DNA of 64,000 nt from Sphingobacterium composti (GTDB lineage Bacteria; Bacteroidota; Bacteroidia; Sphingobacteriales; Sphingobacteriaceae): assembly GCF_009829075.1 (NCBI RefSeq), contig NZ_WUQZ01000001.1:186001-250000 (forward strand). Direction: 5' to 3'. Under the pieces are notes generated by a model that did not search any database, was not told the DNA's origin, and worked only from the letters and a program-made list of their open reading frames with translations. Both the position numbers and the translations under genes were made by a program. Below, one piece after another: positions 45,870 through 54,938 of the stretch; the stretch's first letter is position 1, and every line of letters begins with the position of its first letter.

Positions 45870-46361
45870 ATGAAAAAAATACCATTGTTGCCACGTTATT
45901 TTAGTTGGATTGGGATAATACTTGTCTTAGTATCTTTTATTATCTACTTAAATGGTATTTATAAATTTCTTCCATTTGATTCTTATGGTTTCTGGGGCGA
46001 ATTTTATACACTTATGAATGTAAGTGAAGTTAAAGGTGAAGAAGATTTCATTTTTGGACTTCAAAAAGTTAATTATAGTCTTATTTTAATTTTAGTGCCT
46101 TCTATGATTGGCTTGGCTATCATAGCTTTTTCTAAAGTAAATTTTGTGGAAGATGAATTTATTGATAGAATAAGATTACAATCATGGTCTACTAGTATAA
46201 TTATTTTTTTGGCTTATAGTTTGGTGATCAATATGTTTACCTACGGTACATTATATTTTTCATTTGCTGTTGTTAGTCCTCATTTATTATTGTTGTCATT
46301 TATTTTAATATTTAAAGTGAAGTTACTCAAATTGAATAGGAGGTTAGCAAATGAAGAATAA
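45870..46361 (+). CDS. Four-helix membrane protein paired with an HTH regulator
   Basis: 163 residues with about four transmembrane helices (starting near residues 12, 70, 108 and 128). No family recognised with certainty. Its 3' end overlaps the start of the HTH gene by 11 bases, implying coupled translation. Membrane protein plus YgzD-type HTH is a common pairing in which the membrane partner is proposed to sense a signal; DUF2975 membrane proteins are one known type of partner. Here the match is not provable by eye. Confidence 0.75.
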   Translation: MKKIPLLPRYFSWIGIILVLVSFIIYLNGIYKFLPFDSYGFWGEFYTLMNVSEVKGEEDFIFGLQKVNYSLILILVPSMIGLAIIAFSKVNFVEDEFIDRIRLQSWSTSIIIFLAYSLVINMFTYGTLYFSFAVVSPHLLLLSFILIFKVKLLKLNRRLANEE

Positions 46362-46551
46362 CATTAAAATAAATCGATTATTGAAAGGTTATTCGCAAGA
46401 GCAGTTAGCGAATGAAGTAGGAGTTAGTCGACAAACAATTAATGCTCTCGAGGCGGCAAAATATGTTCCTTCTACAGTTTTAGCATTGAAGCTTTCTAAA
46501 ATATTGGAAAAGAATATAGAAGAACTATTCGAATTGGATGAAAATGATTAG
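46351..46551 (+). CDS. Small Xre/Cro-type HTH regulator (YgzD-like)
   Basis: 66 residues, consisting only of a Cro/CI helix-turn-helix: KINRLLKGYSQEQLANEVGV, then SRQTINALEAAKYVPSTVLA, then LKLSKILEKNIEELFELDE. The last segment is the YgzD/YozG signature. It lacks an effector domain, so sensing presumably comes from its overlapping membrane partner. Confidence 0.9.
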   Translation: MKNNIKINRLLKGYSQEQLANEVGVSRQTINALEAAKYVPSTVLALKLSKILEKNIEELFELDEND

Positions 46552-46632
46552 TACTTTGTAACAAGAGTTTTATCTCTAATAATTTTATTATAAGGGTTTT
46601 ATGATTTATATTCGTTTAATAAATCAAACCAT

Positions 46633-46848
46633 ATGAACTTTTATCCACTTTTCGGACGTTTAGGACGTAAAGCAATAGCAGGTGCATTACTAATCACTGT
46701 GGTATTATATATCCAAGAATCAATTGGTGATGTCAAAATCGTAGAAATCGCTAAAAAGATAGAAGGAGAATTCTCGATACAATTTGAAACATTGGGGCTT
46801 ACTTTAGCGAAGAACGATAGTACCTTTATGGTGAAATTTGAAGTGTAA
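46633..46848 (+). CDS. Small protein of unknown function
   Basis: 71 residues. A basic start (FYPLFGRLGRKAIAG) is followed by a hydrophobic segment ALLITVVLYIQ and an acidic/polar remainder. No family recognised. Support comes from codon use like its neighbours and a good terminator 30 bases after the stop; it could also be a non-coding stretch. Confidence 0.5.
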   Translation: MNFYPLFGRLGRKAIAGALLITVVLYIQESIGDVKIVEIAKKIEGEFSIQFETLGLTLAKNDSTFMVKFEV

Positions 46849-46878
46849 TATTTGGGTTTCTAAATTTGATAATCATAA

Positions 46879-46914
46879 AAAAATCCCCTTAGAAAATTTT
46901 CTGAGGGGATTTTT
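46879..46914. terminator. Bidirectional terminator downstream of dnaK
   Basis: AAAAATCCCCTTAGAAAA (46879-46896) pairs directly with TTTTCTGAGGGGATTTTT (46897-46914), with one G-T or A-C pair. It lies between the small protein gene and convergent dnaK. Confidence 0.85.
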
Positions 46915-46932
46915 ATGTATTGTAATGAGGGG

Positions 46933-48840
46933 TTATTTAACCTCTTCGAATTCTACATCTTGAACGTCGTCACCACCTTGGTTTCCACCAGCTTGTGATT
47001 GACCTGCGTCTCCTTGAGGTTGTGCGCCACCTTGTTGTGAAGCAGCATACATCTCTTCAGAAGCAGCATTCCAAGCGTTTTGTAATTCAGCTGAAGCTGT
47101 ATCAATGTCTTCGAAATTACGAGCAGCGTGTGCAGCTTTTAATTTTTCTAAACCAGCTTCGATAGGTGCTTTTTTATCCGCTGAGATTTTATCTCCGTAT
47201 TCTTTCAATTGTTTTTCGGTTGAGAATACTAAAGCATCAGCAGCATTGATTTTATCCGCTTCTTCTTTTATTTTTTTATCCGCTTCAGCGTTAGCTTCTG
47301 CTTCTTGTTTCATTTTTTGGATTTCTTCGTCCGATAAACCTGAAGAAGCTTCGATACGGATATTTTGCTCTTTACCAGTTGCTTTATCTTTCGCTGAAAC
47401 CTTGATAATACCATTCGCATCGATGTCAAAGATAACTTCGATTTGAGGAATACCACGAGGTGCAGGTGGGATATCCGCTAATTGGAAACGTCCTAAAGTA
47501 CGGTTTTGAGCAGCCATAGGGCGTTCACCTTGCAATACGTGAATTTCTACCGATGGTTGGTTGTCAGATGCTGTAGAGAATACTTCTGATTTTTTAGTAG
47601 GAATAGTTGTATTCGCTTCGATTAATTTTGTGAATACACCACCCATTGTTTCGATACCTAAAGAAAGAGGAGTAACGTCTAATAACAAAACATCTTTTAC
47701 CTCACCTGTCAATACACCACCTTGGATAGCAGCTCCTAAAGCTACAACCTCATCAGGGTTTACACCTTTCGAAGGCTCTTTGCCGAAAAATTCTTTTACC
47801 GCGTCAACAATAGCAGGGATACGAGTAGAGCCACCTACTAAAATGATTTCGTCGATATCTGAAGTACTGTAGCCAGCATTTTTCAATGCTGTACGACAAG
47901 GTTCAATAGTACGTTTTACTAAGTCAGCAACCAAAGTCTCAAATTTAGCACGAGATAATGTACGTACTAAGTGCTTAGGACCAGTAGCATCAGCAGTAAT
48001 ATATGGTAAATTGATTTCTGTTGAAGTAGTGCTTGAAAGTTCGATTTTAGCTTTCTCAGCAGCTTCTTTCAAACGTTGTAACGCCATAGCGTCTTTTTTC
48101 AAGTCGAAACCATTGTTTTCTGCTTTGAACTCATCGTTCAACCAGTTGATAACTGCATTGTCAAAGTCATCACCACCTAAGTGCGTATCACCATCAGTTG
48201 ATTTTACTTCGAATACACCATCACCTAATTCAAGAACAGAAACGTCATGTGTACCACCACCACAGTCGAACACGACGATTTTCATGTCTTTGTTTGCTTT
48301 GTCAAGACCATAAGCTAAGGCAGCAGCAGTAGGCTCGTTGATGATACGTTCTACTTTAAGACCTGCGATTTCGCCTGCTTCTTTAGTCGCTTGACGTTGA
48401 GCATCATTGAAGTATGCAGGAACTGTAATTACAGCACGTGATACTTCTTGACCCAAGTAATCTTCAGCAGTTTTCTTCATTTTTTGAAGAGTCATAGCAG
48501 AGATTTCTTGTGGAGTATATTTACGGTCATCAATCTCCACACGAGGAGTATTGTTGTCACCTTTTACAATTTTGTAAGGTACGTGAGAGATTTCTTTAGC
48601 AGCTTCGTCATAAGAAGTACCCATGAAACGTTTAATAGAATAAATCGTTTTGTGTGGGTTTGTGATTGCTTGACGTTTTGCAGGGTCACCTACTTTACGC
48701 TCACCACCATCTACAAATGCTACGATAGAAGGAGTAGTACGTTTACCTTCGTTGTTAGCAATTACTACTGGCTCGTTACCCTCCATAACAGCAACACATG
48801 AGTTCGTAGTTCCTAAGTCGATTCCTATAATTTTAGACAT
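46933..48840 (-). CDS. dnaK: Molecular chaperone DnaK (Hsp70)
   Basis: 635 residues. The nucleotide-binding domain has [33 protein letters not shown] and [17 protein letters not shown]; the linker is [13 protein letters not shown]; the substrate domain follows. The C-terminal tail is Gly/Gln-rich and ends [12 protein letters not shown], the acidic EEVK end of bacterial DnaK. No grpE or dnaJ is adjacent. Preceded by a possible heat-shock or sigma54-like promoter. Confidence 0.98.
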   Translation of the reverse strand: MSKIIGIDLGTTNSCVAVMEGNEPVVIANNEGKRTTPSIVAFVDGGERKVGDPAKRQAITNPHKTIYSIKRFMGTSYDEAAKEISHVPYKIVKGDNNTPRVEIDDRKYTPQEISAMTLQKMKKTAEDYLGQEVSRAVITVPAYFNDAQRQATKEAGEIAGLKVERIINEPTAAALAYGLDKANKDMKIVVFDCGGGTHDVSVLELGDGVFEVKSTDGDTHLGGDDFDNAVINWLNDEFKAENNGFDLKKDAMALQRLKEAAEKAKIELSSTTSTEINLPYITADATGPKHLVRTLSRAKFETLVADLVKRTIEPCRTALKNAGYSTSDIDEIILVGGSTRIPAIVDAVKEFFGKEPSKGVNPDEVVALGAAIQGGVLTGEVKDVLLLDVTPLSLGIETMGGVFTKLIEANTTIPTKKSEVFSTASDNQPSVEIHVLQGERPMAAQNRTLGRFQLADIPPAPRGIPQIEVIFDIDANGIIKVSAKDKATGKEQNIRIEASSGLSDEEIQKMKQEAEANAEADKKIKEEADKINAADALVFSTEKQLKEYGDKISADKKAPIEAGLEKLKAAHAARNFEDIDTASAELQNAWNAASEEMYAASQQGGAQPQGDAGQSQAGGNQGGDDVQDVEFEEVK

Positions 48841-48886
48841 ATTATGAATATTGTTTTTTACTAATTTTTAAATTTGATAAGTATAT

Positions 48887-48903
48887 ATCAACCCTTGTGC
48901 CAA
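48887..48903 (-). promoter_or_regulatory. Possible sigma54-like promoter of dnaK
   Basis: On the minus strand, 47 bases before the dnaK start, TTGGCACAAGGGTTGAT agrees with the sigma54 consensus (TGGCAC, five bases, TTGC) except that the -12 GC reads GA. Spacing is exact. Weak as a promoter call because the -12 element is altered. Confidence 0.3.
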
Positions 48904-48984
48904 CAACTATTTTGACTAGTAAAACTTGAATATTAACCAAAAATGTCTTATTTCTGCCACATTCGTGTGACAAAATGTCTTCGA

Positions 48985-49863
48985 TTAGTAAATTAATTGC
49001 TCTTGAATCTGTCTTCTTCCCGTATTACTGTCACGTCCACGTTGGAATATTCTGCCAAAATTCTTTACAAATTCATCAAATGATAAAGAATTTGCTTTTT
49101 TGTCCTTCCAATCATTTGGAGTTGAATCATTAGTGTAATCGACTTTTGTTGCCCAATACTGGATATGCATTTCGGGAATAGCAAGACCTAAAATCATTCC
49201 TGGGAGCCCACAACTCAATGCTGGTCCTGCAGAGACTGGAATCTGATCAGTATAAAATGCCACAAGGTATAATGAATCCGATGTTGCACCATTAACTCTT
49301 CTACATTCAAATCCGGCTATATCACGATATTCATCGGTAAAACGCCAAGTAATATCATTCAAACTATCTGTAATGCTGTATTTTTCATCTATTTCCAGTT
49401 GTACTACGCTAGTTTGTTTTTTCAGATCTTGAAAGAAGACTTTAGAGCCGTTATTTACTCTACCTCTAGGCATATTCGAATTATTACCTCGGCCTTGGTT
49501 TCCACCGAAATTACCCCCTCTTGATCCCATGTTTCCACCACGACCTGTTACCCTAATTTGATTTCCACTAGATGGATTGTCAGCCTCTGCATTTGGATCT
49601 AAAGTTAATAATGTACTGTTTTCGTCAAAATGAAGAATCAATTTTTGTGTGCTGGACTCGGGCATATTGTCAAGATTGAAACCACCACCCCCAAATCGCA
49701 TCATCATATTAGGATCGGCATTTTGTGTCATATTGCGAACTCGAGCTTTTGTAAATGTAATCTTATCGAAAGCGATTTTGCCTCTTGTGCCAAAGTAAGC
49801 ATACTGTGCGTCACTATTTACGTAAGCCAGTAATAATATAATTGTAAGAATTAGCTTATCCAT
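48985..49863 (-). CDS. GLPGLI family protein
   Basis: 292 residues with a signal peptide (LILTIILLLAYVNSDA-QY). The family signature appears as CGLPGMILGLAIPEMHIQYWATKV near residues 221-244; FECRRVNGATSDSLYLVAFYTDQIPVSAGP precedes it. A Gly/Arg/Asn-rich insert (GRGGNMGSRGGNFGGNQGRG, about residues 108-127) is low-complexity. Its start overlaps the end of the receptor gene by 8 bases, the standard pairing in Bacteroidota. Function of GLPGLI proteins is unknown; they act in the periplasm with the receptor (inference). Confidence 0.93.
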   Translation of the reverse strand: MDKLILTIILLLAYVNSDAQYAYFGTRGKIAFDKITFTKARVRNMTQNADPNMMMRFGGGGFNLDNMPESSTQKLILHFDENSTLLTLDPNAEADNPSSGNQIRVTGRGGNMGSRGGNFGGNQGRGNNSNMPRGRVNNGSKVFFQDLKKQTSVVQLEIDEKYSITDSLNDITWRFTDEYRDIAGFECRRVNGATSDSLYLVAFYTDQIPVSAGPALSCGLPGMILGLAIPEMHIQYWATKVDYTNDSTPNDWKDKKANSLSFDEFVKNFGRIFQRGRDSNTGRRQIQEQLIY

Positions 49864-52558
49864 TGTTTTTCTTTCCTAAATTTTTATGAAAATCCCATTT
49901 CAATCCGAATAAAATATAACGTGTCAACATCAATTGTGTAGACTCAGAAAATTCTGTTTCAGAAACATTTCTATTAGTTGTATTAAAAGTCTTAAAAATA
50001 TCGAATGCCTTAACACTTGCTATCAAGTTCTGACTTTTTAAAAGCTTTTTGCTAAACTCCATATTTGTATAAAATTGTTGGATGCTTTGTCTGTATAATT
50101 TTGTAGGTCCCTCAATACTATAATTAATATGGGTAGTAATATTAAATTGTTTAGGTAGAAAGTATCGCAAATATGCAGAACCACCGGTACTGAAATTCGT
50201 GTAATTCAAGTCTTGCTGTAAACTATTGCGTTGATTAGTAGCATTCACTCTCCAATTAAAATCATAATCCAGACCCTGTGAATCTTGTTCGTTAAAACTA
50301 AATCCACTATGGATTGAGGCATTTTGTGTGTTATTTAGTTCATATTGACCTTGATCATTTCTGGAACCATCTTTAGAATATCGGGTATACGTAAAACCAT
50401 TGCTGTAATTCGCTCCTGAAAATACGTTGAACTGAACCTTGCGGTCAAATAATGGACGACTATAATTACTATTTAGATTTGCATTCCAACTAGATTTTCC
50501 CATCACATTGACATAAGTGCTTGTTGTTAAGGTATCGGTCACAGTACGCTTATTTACGATAGGGTTGTTTTTGAAACTAATAGCAGAGTTCATATTCCAG
50601 CTGGTCCCTTTAAGCAGACTCATAGTATTATAGTTGAAACGTAATGAATTATTTACCGCCCTTTTTAGATTAGGATTTCCTTCTTGTACGAAAATAGGAG
50701 ATGTTTGTGGTTGAAAAGGTTGTAATTGCGAAAAAGATGGAACATCAAAGCTATTTTGGTATGTTGCACTGATGTTTTTACGATTTGATATTTTATAATT
50801 ACCATTAATATTTAGATCATTGTCCCAAAATGATCGATTAAGATCGATATCGCGATAAGAGTCATTTAGTGCTTGATCTCTATAATTTGTACGATTTGAT
50901 ACAGAAAAATTAAACTGCTCTGTGTTATAATTTAGATTTGCAACTATACTTTGGTTACTCGTTTTATTAATAAGATTTTGAGAATATTGCTTATCAATAG
51001 TTCTTTCGCCTTCATTATTATTGAATGCATCAACTTTGTTCTTATTATTATTGAGGCCAACATTGTATCCAATAGAGTAGTGCATTTGTTGGGATATTCT
51101 GTCTGAAAATTGCAGCTGTGTAGAAAAGTTATTGCGGTCATTATCATTAATACGTGTTTGATCAACAATGGTTATTTTATCTGTTTCATGAAGATATGTC
51201 CTTTGGAATACTGCACTTTCCTGATTTGATTGATTCATATCATTATTAAAATTAATATTGATTGATCGACCATTACTATTTAAACGTTTACGGTAATTTA
51301 GTCTAATCTCGTTCGATAAATCGTCACCGAAATTTATATTTGAGTTCCTGAAATCTCGTACAGAATCAGTTTCATTTTTTAACATGAAGCTTTCCGAACT
51401 GCTATTTCCGTTACTTTGTGTTTTGCGGGCATTAATATGAACTTCCATATTTGATGTCGAATCTATTCTCCATCTGAATTGTGAACGAATATTATGGCCT
51501 TGATTGGCATTTTCATTTTTTGAGCTGCTATTTGTCTCTTGGATTTGATCTGCAGATACAATTTCCTTGTTATAACTTTCTCGCTCATTGCGGTTGCTAG
51601 CATCATTGAAGTTGTAGTTAGCATTTACGTTCAATTTTTTATTGAAAAGTTGATTTTCATAGTTGGCTCCAATGGACGTATTTTTTGGCTCACCTGTTAT
51701 TTGACTATTCATCCTTAAACTGCCTTCACGACCTCCAGAATTTGCCCCCATATTATTGGTATTCGCCGTTATTCCAATTCGCTCAGTACGGTTGAATTTC
51801 GCTGCAAAAAGATTTGCAGTATACAACTCTTCTGTACCAATATTACCTTCAACATTACCAAAAATCCCAACCCGCGCTTCTTCTTTGAGAACAACATTGA
51901 CAGTTTGAAAACGCTGTCCATCATCGATACCGGTTAGTTCTGCTTGTTCTGATTTACGTTCGTAAACTTGCACTTTGTCAACTGCGTCAGCACGCACATT
52001 TCGAATTGCTATTTTAGGATCGTAACCAAAAAACTCTTCACCATCAATCAATACCTTTGATACGGATTTACCGTGTGCGGTAATTGCTCCATCTCCAGAG
52101 ACAGTAAGACCAGGAAGACGTCGTAATAAATCTTCTAATTTGGCATTTTTCTCCGTTTCGAAGCTGCCCGCGTCATATTCGATAGTGTCACCTTTTATGC
52201 GAATAGGAATTCTTCCTGTTACTACCACCTCTTCAATAAGATTGGCTTGTGAACTTAAAAGTATATCCTCTAATGTGGTGTTTTTTGTAAGTTGAACAGC
52301 TTTAGAATGCAGTTCAAATTTTGGATAGGAAATTATTAAAATGTAATCATTTGGATTTATCTTTTTAAATTCAAAATTTCCATTTTCATTCGCTCTCGTA
52401 TGGTATTTCAAAATTGAATCTTGATCTAATAAGATGATTGTGGCATTTGTTAATGGCGTATTATCTGCTTTGTCTAGTACTCGTCCATTTAGATTAGATT
52501 GCGCTAAAGTTATTTTTGAAATTAATATTCCTAAAACAATGAATAATATGTTTTTCAT
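49856..52558 (-). CDS. TonB-dependent receptor-like outer membrane beta-barrel protein
   Basis: 900 residues: signal peptide, a carboxypeptidase-regulatory-like domain (LNGRVLDKADNTPLTNATII, residues 24-100), a plug (SKVLIDGEEFFGYDPKIAIR, then ADAVDKVQVYERKSEQAELTG) and a long Asn/Gln/Ser-rich barrel of the OMP_b-brl_3 type. The N-terminal IEEVVVTGRIPI is the TonB-box/plug entry. First gene of the pair with the GLPGLI protein. The substrate is unknown; similar pairs are thought to handle peptides or proteins, without proof here. Confidence 0.9.
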   Translation of the reverse strand: MKNILFIVLGILISKITLAQSNLNGRVLDKADNTPLTNATIILLDQDSILKYHTRANENGNFEFKKINPNDYILIISYPKFELHSKAVQLTKNTTLEDILLSSQANLIEEVVVTGRIPIRIKGDTIEYDAGSFETEKNAKLEDLLRRLPGLTVSGDGAITAHGKSVSKVLIDGEEFFGYDPKIAIRNVRADAVDKVQVYERKSEQAELTGIDDGQRFQTVNVVLKEEARVGIFGNVEGNIGTEELYTANLFAAKFNRTERIGITANTNNMGANSGGREGSLRMNSQITGEPKNTSIGANYENQLFNKKLNVNANYNFNDASNRNERESYNKEIVSADQIQETNSSSKNENANQGHNIRSQFRWRIDSTSNMEVHINARKTQSNGNSSSESFMLKNETDSVRDFRNSNINFGDDLSNEIRLNYRKRLNSNGRSININFNNDMNQSNQESAVFQRTYLHETDKITIVDQTRINDNDRNNFSTQLQFSDRISQQMHYSIGYNVGLNNNKNKVDAFNNNEGERTIDKQYSQNLINKTSNQSIVANLNYNTEQFNFSVSNRTNYRDQALNDSYRDIDLNRSFWDNDLNINGNYKISNRKNISATYQNSFDVPSFSQLQPFQPQTSPIFVQEGNPNLKRAVNNSLRFNYNTMSLLKGTSWNMNSAISFKNNPIVNKRTVTDTLTTSTYVNVMGKSSWNANLNSNYSRPLFDRKVQFNVFSGANYSNGFTYTRYSKDGSRNDQGQYELNNTQNASIHSGFSFNEQDSQGLDYDFNWRVNATNQRNSLQQDLNYTNFSTGGSAYLRYFLPKQFNITTHINYSIEGPTKLYRQSIQQFYTNMEFSKKLLKSQNLIASVKAFDIFKTFNTTNRNVSETEFSESTQLMLTRYILFGLKWDFHKNLGKKNNG

Positions 52559-52656
52559 TAATATTGGTTGTTGGATAATCGTGTTAGATATGACTTTTGG
52601 TGAAAGGTTTAATCGAGAACCAACAAATTTATGACAAAAATTATTTTATAATAAAG

Positions 52657-52664
52657 TACATTTG
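52657..52664 (+). promoter_or_regulatory. -7 box of the thioredoxin-like gene
   Basis: TACATTTG fits TAnnTTTG and lies 22 bases before the ATG at 52687. Confidence 0.4.
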
Positions 52665-52686
52665 TTTAGGTTAAATAAACAGTTTT

Positions 52687-53241
52687 ATGACTTTTGAAGA
52701 ATACTTAAATTATTTTGAGCAAATCATTTTAAATCCCGAGCAGTACCCGATTTACAAAGATGAAAATTATTATCAATATGCGAAGTTGAATTGGTCAAGA
52801 ACAAATCGTTGGCTGAACAAATTTGAGCCAACAGATGAGTTGAAAACATTAATTTCATCTATAAAAGAGCCGCAAACTTGGATAATTATTACAGAACCGT
52901 GGTGTGGAGATGCAGCGCATTCGGTGCCGCAACTGATAAATATTGCAGAGAACAATCCATTGATAACTATTGATGTTCAACTGCGCGATGACGAACCATT
53001 TCTAATCAATAATTATTTGACTAATGGTGGTAAATCAATTCCAAAAGTAATATTTCGGAATGCAAATAATGAGGATGTAGCTGTTTGGGGGCCACGACCT
53101 CAGAAATTGCAAGATTTGTTTCTGTTTTGGAAAGAGGAAGGTGTTGAGTTTAATACCATGAAAGAATCCATTCAAAAATGGTATAATGAAGATAAAGGAG
53201 TTGAAATACAGAATGATTTGATAAAGTTGTTTGCTGTGTAG
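52687..53241 (+). CDS. Thioredoxin-family protein with WCGDA site
   Basis: 184 residues, no signal peptide. The N-terminal 60 residues are helical (FEEYLNYFEQIILNP, then YYQYAKLNWSRTNRWLNKF). The thioredoxin fold has WIIITEPWCGDAAHSVPQL, in which the usual CxxC is reduced to a single Cys, and a cis-Pro loop near GGKSIPKVIFRN. The same WCGDA site is typical of a Bacteroidota/Firmicutes thioredoxin-like family. With one Cys it could work by glutathione- or bacillithiol-like exchange or as a peroxidase-type enzyme (inference). Confidence 0.85.
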   Translation: MTFEEYLNYFEQIILNPEQYPIYKDENYYQYAKLNWSRTNRWLNKFEPTDELKTLISSIKEPQTWIIITEPWCGDAAHSVPQLINIAENNPLITIDVQLRDDEPFLINNYLTNGGKSIPKVIFRNANNEDVAVWGPRPQKLQDLFLFWKEEGVEFNTMKESIQKWYNEDKGVEIQNDLIKLFAV

Positions 53242-53301
53242 TTTATCTTAATGATTTATGAAATCACTTGTTTAATGAGCTTTTGATTTATTACTTGTAT
53301 A

Positions 53302-53661
53302 ATGCATATAGAAGACATTCGCGATTATTGTTTAGCAAAATCTGATTCTGTAGTTGAAGAGACTCCGTTCGGACCAGATACCCTTGTGTTCAAAATAGGT
53401 GGAAAAGTATTTTTGCTGATAGGTTTGGACCAGATTGAAGATTTGAGATTCAATGTGAAGTGTGATCCTGAATATGCTGTAGAATTGCGAGAAAAGTATG
53501 AGCAAACGGTTTTTCCGGGATATCATATGAATAAAAAGCATTGGAATACGGTTGTTGTTGGAAGAGAATTAAATACGCACCAACTTACAGCCTTGATAGA
53601 CCATAGCTTTGATTTAGTAATCAAAGCTCTACCAAAAGCCTTACGCGATTCGATAAAATAA
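53302..53661 (+). CDS. MmcQ/YjbR family protein
   Basis: 119 residues, normal for the family. IRDYCLAKSDSVVEETPFGPDTLVFKIGGKVFLLI and FNVKCDPEYAVELREKYE and PGYHMNKKHWNTVVV are the conserved blocks. YjbR has a CyaY-like DNA-binding fold; cellular role unclear. Confidence 0.93.
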   Translation: MHIEDIRDYCLAKSDSVVEETPFGPDTLVFKIGGKVFLLIGLDQIEDLRFNVKCDPEYAVELREKYEQTVFPGYHMNKKHWNTVVVGRELNTHQLTALIDHSFDLVIKALPKALRDSIK

Positions 53662-53689
53662 AAATGGCAATCTTTTTGATTGCCATTTT
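53661..53689. terminator. Bidirectional terminator
   Basis: AAAATGGCAATC (53661-53672) pairs with GATTGCCATTTT (53678-53689), 12 base pairs with a T5 loop. It overlaps the stop of the YjbR gene and precedes the stop of the convergent oxygenase gene. Confidence 0.8.
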
Positions 53690-53690
53690 A

Positions 53691-54653
53691 TTACATTTTT
53701 AAACCTATTTCTCTTAGTCTTTCATCCAAATATTGACCCGCTGTATAATCTTCGTATGCTTTTGGATATTCTTCCGAAATACATGAATCCAAACAAGCCA
53801 AACTCATACTTGCTTTTGGATGTAAGAAGAATGGGACCGAATAACGAGAAGTTTTCATCAACTCACGAGGAGGATTTACTACACGGTGTGTTGTTGATTT
53901 CAGTTTGTTATTTGTTAAGCGTTGAAGCATATCACCAACGTTTACCACGATATCTTCACCTTTAGCTTTGATTGGGAACCATTCGCCATCTTTGGTCAAT
54001 ACTTCCAAACCATCTGCACTTGCTCCGATTAATAAGGTGATTAAGTTGATATCTTCATGCGCTCCTGCTCTTACTGCATCATCAGGAATTGCTTCTGGAT
54101 TTTCAATAGGAAAATAATGAATCGCTCTTAAAATTGAATTTCCATTGATAACATATTGTTCAAAATAGTCTTCTTCTAAATCTAAATATGAAGCAATTGC
54201 ATTTAATAAGTTACGGCCAGCATCTTCTAGTTTCTTATATATTTCGGCAGTTATTTCATTAAATCTTGGTAATTCTGCTACTTCAGGATTATCTGGAAAA
54301 TCAGCTTTCGAATATTCTTCACCAACAATTGTTTGACCTCTTTGCCAAAATTCTTTTAAATCTGGCACCTTAGCATCTTTAGCTTTTTCTCTTCCCTTGC
54401 TTGTGTACCCACGCTGACCTGCTAATTCAGGATATTCGTATTTATCTTTGATTTCTTGAGGCAAATCAAAAAATGCTTTTACTATGGTATATAACTCATC
54501 AATTAATTCAGGACTTAAACCGTGGTTTGCAATCGTAACAAAACCAGTTTCGTTAAATGCTTTACCGATATCTTGTACAAACTGTGTGCGTTGCTCGGTA
54601 GAACCCTGTGTATAATCATGTAAATCTAGACGAGGAATATTTACTAATGCCAT
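53691..54653 (-). CDS. 2-oxoglutarate/Fe(II) dioxygenase, isopenicillin N synthase family
   Basis: 320 residues, cytoplasmic. The N-terminal DIOX_N domain has IPRLDLHDYTQGS and FNETGFVTIANHGLSPELID. The iron facial triad is GAHEDINLITLL (His-x-Asp) and KSTTHRVVNPP (His), and SRYSVPFFLHP supplies the co-substrate Arg. Despite the family name, beta-lactam synthesis is not implied; Bacteroidota homologues are uncharacterised oxygenases. Confidence 0.93.
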   Translation of the reverse strand: MALVNIPRLDLHDYTQGSTEQRTQFVQDIGKAFNETGFVTIANHGLSPELIDELYTIVKAFFDLPQEIKDKYEYPELAGQRGYTSKGREKAKDAKVPDLKEFWQRGQTIVGEEYSKADFPDNPEVAELPRFNEITAEIYKKLEDAGRNLLNAIASYLDLEEDYFEQYVINGNSILRAIHYFPIENPEAIPDDAVRAGAHEDINLITLLIGASADGLEVLTKDGEWFPIKAKGEDIVVNVGDMLQRLTNNKLKSTTHRVVNPPRELMKTSRYSVPFFLHPKASMSLACLDSCISEEYPKAYEDYTAGQYLDERLREIGLKM

Positions 54654-54878
54654 AATTTTGCTTTTTGTTTATGCAAAGTTAAATCATTATTCGAATATTC
54701 GATATTGATTATGTTTATAACCTATTGTATATTCGTGCTAATTATTAGATAATCAGCGTTTAAAAGTTATCCACATACGCTTTTAACGAACCTATATCTA
54801 CTTACCAATTATGCTTTTAATTAGATTCAGACAGTTTTTTATTAAAAAATCAACATAATACTTGAAATATTAAATTCT

Positions 54879-54906
54879 AATCTATAGATTTGTTATGCTT
54901 GCATAA
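54879..54906. promoter_or_regulatory. Two palindromes upstream of the MarR-family gene
   Basis: AATCTATAGATT (54879-54890) is a perfect 12-base palindrome. TTATGC-TT-GCATAA (54893-54906) follows two bases later and ends 33 bases before the MarR start. Both are candidate autoregulatory sites for the fatty-acid operon. The remaining 54654-54878 is AT-rich intergenic DNA with no gene that I can support. Confidence 0.5.
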
Positions 54907-54938
54907 TAAATGTAGTAGAGCCATTTTACCAATCGACT

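Noticed and set aside
53691-54653. Isopenicillin N synthase and hence a beta-lactam biosynthesis locus
   Set aside because: The family name is generic for 2OG-Fe(II) oxygenases; no ACV synthetase or other beta-lactam genes are in the window.
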